Below, one piece after another: positions 31,401 to 64,000 of a stretch of 64,000 bases of DNA. The notes under the pieces are model-generated. The model was not told the origin of the DNA and searched no databases. It saw nothing but the letters and a program-made list of their open reading frames with translations. The DNA comes from Mytilus edulis (lineage: Eukaryota; Mollusca; Bivalvia; Mytilida; Mytilidae), in contig NC_092346.1 in the NCBI RefSeq assembly GCF_963676685.1, positions 51,489,062 to 51,553,061 of the forward strand, read 5' to 3'. Every line of letters starts with the position of its first letter. The stretch's first letter is position 1. The translations under genes and the position numbers were made by a program.

Positions 31401-31745
31401 TTTATAGAAAATCCACAGCCTTTAAAACAGAGATTTTTGTTATAAGATTTGAAACATAGATTACTTACTTGCTTTTCTACGACGTGTTAGTGTTTATTTT
31501 TTACAAAAAGTTCTAATCAACCTGTAAATTTCGAAATACCTCGTGCTGAGTCACTAAAGTCGAAAACACCCTAAAAGGTGTACTTGATTTGGTCCATATC
31601 TTTATTTGTTTTAACCAATAACTACATTAATAAACTTGTTTTAAGGAAATCAATGCTAGCACTGCATGCAGTAATCCTATACCTATCAGTCATCAAATTG
31701 ACAAATATGAGAGTACAAGGAAAAAGGCTGTGGATTTTCTATAAA
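31401..31745. repeat. Perfect 23-bp inverted repeat with ~300-bp interior
   Basis: Left arm 31401-31423 (TTTATAGAAAATCCACAGCC plus TTT) and right arm 31723-31745 are exact reverse complements. The interior is AT-rich and non-coding. It may be the core of a foldback element. Confidence 0.75.
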
Positions 31746-33984
31746 ATTTCCATATGTTTAGCATTGAATCAACACAAGGGTACATAATCCTTAAGTCAGC
31801 ATAATGTGCCCAGGTTAGTTGACAGTTTTCCTTTTAAAAGTTTGGATACTAGGACAATTCAAACGAATAGTACAAAATCAATTGAGTTGTCATCCACAAA
31901 AAAATGGAGGATGGAAGCAATTGTCTTTCAATTTTGTTTCTACTTTTGAAGAATTGCACTTAAATTGAAAGGAATTTTAAAGCAATATTCACCAATAAAA
32001 ATGAAATTGAAGCAAAAAAAAAAACAATGTGGCAGGAGCAGGGGTCTAAGTAATTAATGTAGCTTTGTTTTTCTGCATTATTATATTATATTATACTACA
32101 AAATAAACATGAAATTAGAAAAATAAATGACAAAAAGATAAAGACTTACATATTTGCATTACCAAGGAATATGTTACCATGACTTATATATTACACAGTA
32201 TGTCTTATAATACTTAAAGCAAAAAAAAAAAAAAGACTTTGTAACACATGATCTTTACAAACAATAAGGAATTAAATATAAACTTTGTTGATATAAATAC
32301 AAAATAAATAAAACTTTAGACAATAAATATCACAGCCTTTAGACATGTTAGATAAAACAAACATAAAAAATATCAAAATATCAAAAATACTCAATATTAT
32401 AATCACAGATCATCTTTTTACATAAAATATTTGAAAATAAATTTTTCATATATATCAATGAGATGTATACCTGAGTTTGAACACTTTGCAGAAATGTTGT
32501 TATGAAAAGTTACTATGCCAATAGTAATGCTGCTCTCAGTATTTATATAATTCACCTCTTATGAAATTTGTCAATCTGTATACAATGTATTAAAATTCAA
32601 ATATAATTGGGATTGTTTCATCAATATAAAATATGTGAAAGGAAACAAATTACTAACACTTGATTTTGCATTTTAATCTCATTTCTTAATCTAGGTATTT
32701 AAATTTAGAAAAAGCAAGGAAAAGAAAAAAATAAATTCCGAATTTTAGTTACTATAGTGTGTGATAACATTGTGTGGGGGAATTCGACGTTTGATGTACC
32801 ACTGTTCACTCCAGTGCAATTTATGACAAAACCACTGCATCAATCAGAATTATTTTTTTTGCAGTGTTTTAAGAAATGATTTTGCTTTGTTGTCGCGTAT
32901 TATTTGTGAAACATTCAATGTTTTAAAAAGGCGAATTTTCTTTATAAAGTCAATGATTATGTTGACTTTTGAAGGCCAAACTTTCTACAGCCTTAAATAC
33001 GCTAATGAAAGATCCAAAAACTATACCAATACATAACGACATGTTTATGAAATTATAACAAATCTATTGGTTAACAAATTTTTACTCGTTATTGCAAAAT
33101 AATGAACTTAATATATCTGACATTTTCTCCCTACCCAGTTTACCCCTATACATTTTTATGATGTGGACTGGTCATTGTTATTGAATCGTAGGCAATTTGA
33201 TTGGATTAAGTTGTTATTTGTTTACCTTCAAACTTGTTTATGCTTTTCATACATGACAATTGATTAATTAGAACGTGCATGAATGTGTACGGTAACTAAA
33301 ATGACCTTCAAACTGGACACTGGACGAGTCAATATTATGTTTTATCAATGAAAGTTAAGGTATGAAAGGTAAGAATTGCCAATTATTCGATTTTCACAAA
33401 ATTTTCGTAATATACAGTTGAAAGGTTATTTTTTAAAAGCCTATTGTGAAGAGTAAAGAGAAAGTTTACAAATAATACGTTTTGTTCCATTAAACAAGTC
33501 ATTTTCGTAAGAGAAATACCGAAATATATTTTACGCACGACTACGGCAGGTAAAATTATTATTTATCATAATAAAAAAAAGCATTTTTCAGTCTCATTGG
33601 AATATGTTGATTACAATTAATCCCAAACTTAAGAAGTAAGTAACTAAAGTCAAAATATGTCCGATCTGCCTATTTCTGCACATCAAAAGTCAATACGATC
33701 GTTTTAAAGTCAATTTCGTCTACCTCACAAAATCTTGTTAGGCACTATAGTTGAAAACACCCCAACAATATTTGAATTTTAATCAAAATTAAAATTAAAT
33801 CAATCTCTTGTGTAGGTCTCTATATGTAAACATATCTTAATGTTTTTTAATTAAAGCAATGCAGATGTATTGCATGTGATTGCACTACCCTTTTAAGTGA
33901 AAACAGATACTTTAGACCACATTTAAAATCTAAATTTGCAAATTCAGTCTATAAATAGTTCTTTAAATGAAGTGCTTTTATACA
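31746..33984. other. AT-rich intergenic DNA
   Basis: No gene, RNA or structured repeat is recognised in ~2.2 kb. The region lies 3' of the Rab-like gene. Confidence 0.4.
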
Positions 33985-34253
33985 ACAACAAGAATGTGTC
34001 CATAGTACACAGATGCCCCAATCACACTATCATTTGCTATGTTCAGTGGACCGTGAATTGGGGTAAAAACTCTAATTTGGCATTAAAATTGATAGATCAC
34101 ATCATAGGGAACATGTGTACTAAGTTTCAAGTTGATTGGACCTTAACTTCATCAAAAACTATCTTGACCAAAAACTTTACCCAGTACGGGACAGCGGGCA
34201 GACAGATGGACGCACAGACCAGAAAACATAATGTCCATAAATGTGGCATAAAA
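33985..34253 (-). repeat. Repeat family C, complete copy at the 3' end of the Rab-like gene
   Basis: Runs from ACAAGAATGTGTCCATAGTA to ATAATGTCCATAAATGTGGC and ATAAAA. It abuts the stop codon of the last Rab-like exon, so the 3' UTR probably contains it. Confidence 0.8.
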
Positions 34254-59076
<24,823 letters not shown>

Positions 59077-59539
59077 TCTCTTAGCAGATCTTAACAATTA
59101 ATGTTAAAACATCGTTAACGAGACTGATTATATTAAAAAAAAGTTAAAAATAAAAGTGACTGTTTTTCTTGGAGACCAAAACCGGAAACTAAAAATAAAC
59201 TATAAAATTAGATACGGATCCGTAACTCCAAACTGATAAGACAAGAGACCACATTTATAAAATAGTCTTTAAAAGTTTATGTGATAGATTTTAAGTGTCA
59301 TAGATAGGTAAAACTATTTTCATATTGGGAACTAAAATGAATTATCTATGGTTAAGTATAAAAGAAGTAGGGATAATGGAGAACGCATTTGATCTGTAAA
59401 CCCCTGCACTCGTGAAAAAGGCATCATGCATCATTGCATGGTTCAAATGATTATGTCTCCTTTTGTATTTACATTGAGACCGTTCCTTTAATAACGGGTC
59501 TAATAATGGTAAATAAAACACTGTTGTCATAAGACATAG

Positions 59540-59595
59540 TGGCAGATCCAGAAATATCTATTAAGTGGCCGGGGGGGGGGGGGGGGGGGTTGCAA
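59540..59595. repeat. Poly-G run beside a GGCAGATCC motif
   Basis: GTGGCAGATCCAGAAATATC, then GGCCG and about 18 G. Inverse arrangement of the C-runs at 3388 and 25270. Confidence 0.7.
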
Positions 59596-59749
59596 TTTAG
59601 TGGCAAGGTTTCGGTGCAAAATATAATTGACATTCATTTTGTGTCCCGACACACGAACACAAAACTATTATTATGTATTAAAAGTTTGGAGGTTTCCGAT
59701 AGCATCAGAAATATTAATTTTTTGATACGAAAAAAACGGTAGTTTCTTT

Positions 59750-59865
59750 TTTAGAATAATTGATACAGACTTCGTCCCCTATCACAGGTAACGCCTGCGG
59801 CAGTGCCTCATATTAAAATAAACACAGACAGCTCAAAAATAGACCACACCTACCACTGCGGGGGG
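59750..59865 (+). repeat. Direct repeat, right copy (flanks Rab-like exon 1)
   Basis: TAGAATAATTGATACAGACT, TCGTCCCCTATCACAGGTAA, CGCCTGCGG, CAGACAGCTCAAAAATAGAC, CACACCTACCACT. About 80-85% match to 58235-58340 by eye. Confidence 0.75.
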
Positions 59866-60784
59866 AACTGACTGCCATAAGACACCTTATAGCTATTTGT
59901 CCGCCATTACTGGATATCACACAGGTTCCCGGAAAATTTTGAAGTCATAAAACAAAATATCTGACGCCACAATGGAAAAGTGATTGTCCTATGACGCGTC
60001 AATAGTTCAAGCGGCTGGGTCAGCCGGGATTAGTGATAAGGTGTATATGGGGCCCTTTCTGCTCATTACCTAAATAAGCAACCAACTTTTTTCCCACTAA
60101 CACCATTAATCTGCCTCTGAGACATGATTAGCTGGAAAAGGTAAAGAGTCGTGGTAAGAGGGGGTCCCAATTTTCTGTGATTAGTCAAAATATGCTTATT
60201 GTCACTCATCAAGTTCATCAAAGGTCTTAAACAATAATCGGTTATTTTTGGAAAATTATTTAAGGTGATTCCTCAAAATCAGTTGATTATTTTATCCTCT
60301 AAAAGAAAGTGCACATTTTATCTTCAAGCACCAAAAAAAAAGCTCAAGTAATTAACAATCAAAATAAGCACACATAAGAATGGTAAAACAGCACATCGAC
60401 CAAAAGCACTTTTAAATATCACATAAACAAGCATTCCTCATGATTTGAAGCAAAGGCTTAGTTAAGAGGGAAGACATGATTTATAAATTTATAAGTTGTA
60501 ATTGGCTTTTAACATATTTAGTATTTTGATAAACTGCCAGTAAATTGTGTTGATCTTTGAAGACATGGAAAACAAGACATTTCTGATTAATTTAAACAAT
60601 TATTTATATGTTGTGCAGTTTTAACACTATGTTAAATGGCGGGTCCTGTGCTAACAAGCATGTTTAACCTTGCCACATTCTTCATGTGGTTGTCAGTAAT
60701 TAATGTCTGCAATATTGTCTTTCCATTATTATCATTGAACAAATCAGGCCACTGGTTTTTCTTGTTTTGAATTGTTTCACTATT
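59866..60784. other. Intergenic DNA between the Rab-like and oxidoreductase genes
   Basis: A possible family B-like piece lies at about 60640-60780 (TTTAACCTTGCCACATTCTT, TCAGGCCACTGGTTTTTC). Nothing else is recognised. Confidence 0.4.
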
Positions 60785-61055
60785 TTTTACTTGATTTATT
60801 TCACTTGACTGGGCGGGGCTTAACTGGTTTGCTTATTTAAGACCAGTCTATCTATAGACAGGTGTGTACTCATCAATGAAGTGTCCAGTTATTTGTCCCA
60901 TATCATACACTCAGTTCCTTTGTATATCTGTTTGGTGACACTGATTATCAATTATAATTATATCTGTCATCATCCTTATCACACACATCTTCAATAGACT
61001 GTCCTTATTCTTATTAAAACGTAAGCTCTGCCCAATCAGTTGAAATAACATTGTT
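60785..61055. mobile_element. MITE, second member of the TTATTTCA family
   Basis: Left end TTTATTTCACTTGACTGGGC then GGGGCTTA. Inverted right end GTTATTTCAACTGATTGGGC then AGAGCTTA. Same ends as the 187-bp element at 26333. The interior differs and is ~270 bp. Confidence 0.75.
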
Positions 61056-61069
61056 AATAATCTATAGAT

Positions 61070-61140
61070 GTTTTTATGTCATTTGGTCTCTGGTGGATAT
61101 TTGTTTCATTAGCAAACATCATGATCATACCACATTTCCT
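61070..61140 (+). repeat. Repeat family B tail next to the MITE
   Basis: TGTCATTTGGTCTCTGGTGG, TATTTGTTTCATTAGCAAAC, ATCATACCACATTTCC. The MITE seems to split this family B copy from the 60640-60780 part. Confidence 0.55.
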
Positions 61141-61189
61141 TATTTATAAATTGAAGTTGTAGCAAATTAAAAAAAATCACATTATAAGC

Positions 61190-62455
61190 AGAAACTAGAG
61201 GCTCTAAAGAGCCTGTGTCGCTCACCTTGGTATATGTGAATATTAAACAAAGGAAGCAGATGGATTCATGACAAAATTGTGTTTTGATGATGGTGATGTG
61301 TTTGTAAATCTTACTTTACTAAACAGTCTTAATGCTTACAATTATCTCTATCTATAATGAATTGGCCCAGTAGTTTCAGTGGAAAATTGACTATAAAGGA
61401 AAATAACTCCTTAGGGGGTCAACTGACCATTTCGGTCATGTTGACTTATTTGTAAATCTTACTTTGCTGAACATTATTGCTGTTTACAGTTTATCTTTAT
61501 CTATAATAATATTCAAGATAATAACCAAAAACAGCAAAATTTCCTTAAAATTACCTATTCACGGGCAGCAACCCAACAACGGGTTGTCAGATTCATCTGA
61601 AAATTGAAGGGCAGATAGATATTGATCTGCTAAACAATTTAACCCCATGTCAGATTTGCTCTAAACATCTAAATGCTTTGGTTTTTGAGTTATAAGCCAA
61701 AAACTGCATTTTACCCCTATGTTCTATTTTTAGCCCATGGCCATCTTGGTTGGTTGAACGGGTCACCCTACACATTTTTAAAACTAGATACCCCAAAGAT
61801 GATTGTTGCCAAGTTTGGATTAATTTGTCCCAGTAGTTTCAGAGGAGAAGATTTTTGTAAAAGATAACTAAGATTTACGAAAAATTGTTAAAAATTGACT
61901 ATAAAGGGCAATAACTCCTAAAGGGGTCAACTGACCATTTCGGTTATGTTGACTTATTTGTAAATCTTACTTTGCTGAACATTATTGCTGTTTACAGTTT
62001 ATCTCTATCTATAATAATATTCAAAATAATAACCAAAAACAGCAAAATTTCTTTAAAATTACCAATTCAGGGGCAGCAACCCAACAATGGGTTGTCCGAT
62101 TCATCTGAAAATTTCAGGGCAGATAGATCTTGACCTGATTAACAATTATACCCCATGTCAGATTTGCTCTAAATGCTTTGGTTTTTGAGTTATAAGCCAA
62201 AAACTGCATTTTACCCCTATGTTCTATTTTTAGCCGTGGTGGCCATCTTGGTTGGTTGACCGGGTCATGCCACACATTTTTAAACTAGATACCCCAATGA
62301 TGATTGTGGCCAAGTTTGGTTTAATTTGGCCCAGTAGTTTCAGAGGAGAAGATTTTTGTAAAAGCTAACGACGACGGACGACGACGACAGACGACGGACG
62401 CCAAGTGATGGGAAAAGCTCACTTGGCCCTTTGGGCCAGGTGAGCTAAAAAGCAC
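61190..62455 (+). repeat. Repeat family F: 1.27-kb unit with two ~509-bp internal copies
   Basis: Starts AGAGGCTCTAAAGAGCCTGT then GTCGCTCACC, and ends CTCACTTGGCCCTTTGGGCC then AGGTGAGCT. GCTCACCT at the start and AGGTGAGC at the end are inverse. Copies at about 61384-61863 and 61893-62364 share TGACTATAAAGG, AATAACTCC, GGGGTCAACTGACCATTTCG, TCAGATTTGCTCTAAA, ACCCCTATGTTCTATTTTTA and CCAGTAGTTTCAGAGGAGAA. A GAC-rich microsatellite (62367-62400) follows. It is non-coding. Confidence 0.85.
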
Positions 62456-63006
62456 TTTAGTAACCACATACATGACATAGCAAGATATGTAGCCGATAAG
62501 CAGGTAGCAAATATACCATATATTCTGGTATCAATGATGTTTTTTGGTTACAAATGTACATGTATATGCCAGCAATTTGCTTATTCCCTGAGCAGTGAAA
62601 ATTTGATTAGAAAATAAGATCAGTATTGTGACTGCTACGGCTGTTAGAATGTAAAAGTTGAATTCAATCTCGCATCGGATTAGTGTAAAGTGATCTTTAT
62701 AACAAATTAAAACACTAATTCTAAAGAATTAAGGTAGAAAAATAGATAAAACATACATTAATTTTGTTACATTATTGTATTATTTAAAATTATAAAACCT
62801 CATAGGAATTAGATTCAAATATAAGATCCAAATATCAAAACATTTTTCTATTGTAACCAACTGAACATTTTAAAAGGTATTGCAAATTATCATGCTTAAA
62901 AACAACATGCCAACATAAAATACAAATAATATACATTATCTAGCTCAACAGATATTGATTCAGTATCATGGTCACAGATAATAGCCATTCTATTTTTACT
63001 TTTCAG
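62456..63006. other. 5' flank of the oxidoreductase gene
   Basis: AT-rich. A TTTTTACTTTTCAG acceptor ends it at 63006, so an untranslated first exon is likely upstream; it was not located. Confidence 0.45.
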
Positions 63007-63023
63007 CATTCAAAAAGTACACT

Positions 63024-64000
63024 ATGAGCCACAGAGTAGGATTTGCCTTATTTGGGCTTGGCAATATGGGTATGTATTTTAAGAGTTATGAAAATTTCTC
63101 ACTTGTTAAAACTTTAACTAATTCCTATACATGTGCAATGATGTATATGAATAGTGGTATCTGAGGCCACACTTAAGAATAATTTGGTTTGGCCAAACCC
63201 TACCCATTATCAAATTAATATCTTAAGCATGATGAAAAAAAGTGATGAAAACTGATTATTTGAGTGAATTTTCTGAGTTCGAGGACCATAACTATGCAAA
63301 AAATCTCCAGACCGGAACAATATTTGAACTTGATTTGTAATTTGTCATGATTTACATTTGTAGAATAGACATGATAGACCATCTTAAGACAAAAAAATGC
63401 TGTTTTAATTCATAAACATTTCAGTATAACTTATTTTTGTCATAAGATGTGTTTGCGTAAAATGCCTATTGTCTATTACATTGTATTGGAATACTCATGT
63501 CACACCAAACCTTAAGTAATGATCTTAAAAATTCCAAATCTTCTTGCAAAGAATATTCCACCTTTGTACATAGATCTGTAAATCTGAAAAGATAATTTAG
63601 GAAAGTTTATGTTTGATTTAAATTGATCCACTGTTTAATTATATACTGGCTATTATTACCAAGAATAGAGAATTTTGAGAAAAAAATCAGATTCTGGAAA
63701 ATAAGATTATAAGTAAACAGAAACAAAAACTGGTAGATGTACACTGTAGTAACTTATCAATGAATATTCCTGCACCAGATAACTTTTTCAAATCCCTTGG
63801 AGCTTTTTGTTTGAAAATAAGTCATACATAAAAAAAATTGCATGTGACATTATTGATAAAAACTTGAGTTGTACATGTATGTAGGAATCAGAAAAACAGA
63901 GCAACTAAAATGGCAATGATTGCAATAAAAACTTAATCAAAATTATGTTTCAGGCTTGGCCCATATGAAGAACATTATGCTATCCCCCAGAGCTACAGTT
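63024..64000 (+). CDS. 5' end of a Gfo/Idh/MocA-family oxidoreductase, two exons, runs off the window
   Basis: Coding exon 1 (63024-63069) encodes MSHRVGFALFGLGNM and the first base of a Gly codon, and ends at G|GTATGT. Exon 2 starts at 63954 after TATGTTTCAG and restores the frame as GLAHMKNIMLSPRATV to the last base. The pattern V-G-F-A-L-F-G-L-G-N-M-G, then a helix and a charged turn, is the N-terminal Rossmann NAD(P)-binding start (GxGxMG) of Gfo/Idh/MocA enzymes. That group includes inositol 2-dehydrogenase-like proteins. The substrate domain is not in view, so the specific enzyme cannot be named. The start has the only ATG in the exon, and the phase match across the intron is good support. 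The intron at 63070-63953 holds nothing recognisable. Confidence 0.8.

Noticed and set aside
61673-61867. 64-codon open frame
   Set aside because: It is part of the family F body; the second copy is not open in the same way.

Overview
The window looks like AT-rich nuclear DNA of a bivalve mollusc, most likely a mussel (Mytilus-like). The genes are eukaryotic, with GT-AG introns, long intergenic and intronic space, and many interspersed repeats and small terminal-inverted-repeat elements. The taxon is inferred from repeat style and protein character, not from a search. Repeat family names A to H and M are labels made for this report.

Layout. (1) 1-12.8 kb (+): two tandem paralogues of a multi-membrane-segment protein with an LRAT-type NCEH motif. 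The first is only its 3' part (2-751). The second is complete as two coding exons (9684-9716 and 11224-12624). (2) 16.9-17.8 kb (+): a single-exon BTB/POZ protein with a cysteine-rich tail. (3) 18.1-19.8 kb (+): a 5'-truncated LINE carrying the reverse-transcriptase C-terminal CCHC motif, sitting inside a minisatellite. (4) 20.8-22.4 kb (-): a single-exon, basic, mostly low-complexity protein of unknown function. (5) 24-33.9 kb: repeat-rich DNA with minisatellites, a MITE nested in another repeat, a large foldback palindrome, decayed duplicated coding-like fragments and an interstitial telomeric repeat. (6) 34.2-59.1 kb (-): one Rab-family small GTPase gene whose nine coding exons join in frame. 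(7) 59.1-63 kb: more repeats. (8) 63.0-64 kb (+): the first two coding exons of a Gfo/Idh/MocA-type oxidoreductase, running off the window.

The standout is inside the Rab-like gene. Bases 38584-50230 are about 160 head-to-tail copies of a 71-bp unit. Each unit is the 3' half of Rab exon 5 (52 bp), its 5' splice site, and the first 19 bp of the following intron. The array therefore fills the intron after exon 5 with decoy exon halves bearing splice-site-like edges, and it shows higher-order blocks of 15 and 20 units. The Rab protein is itself unusual. The catalytic glutamine of the switch II motif is replaced by alanine (DTAGAERF). The tail is about 90 residues longer than in an ordinary Rab and ends in a CaaX-like CSGL instead of a double cysteine. 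A 69-nt frame-preserving candidate cassette exon lies between exons 6 and 7.

Exon structures are read from splice motifs and phase agreement. None is confirmed by transcripts.
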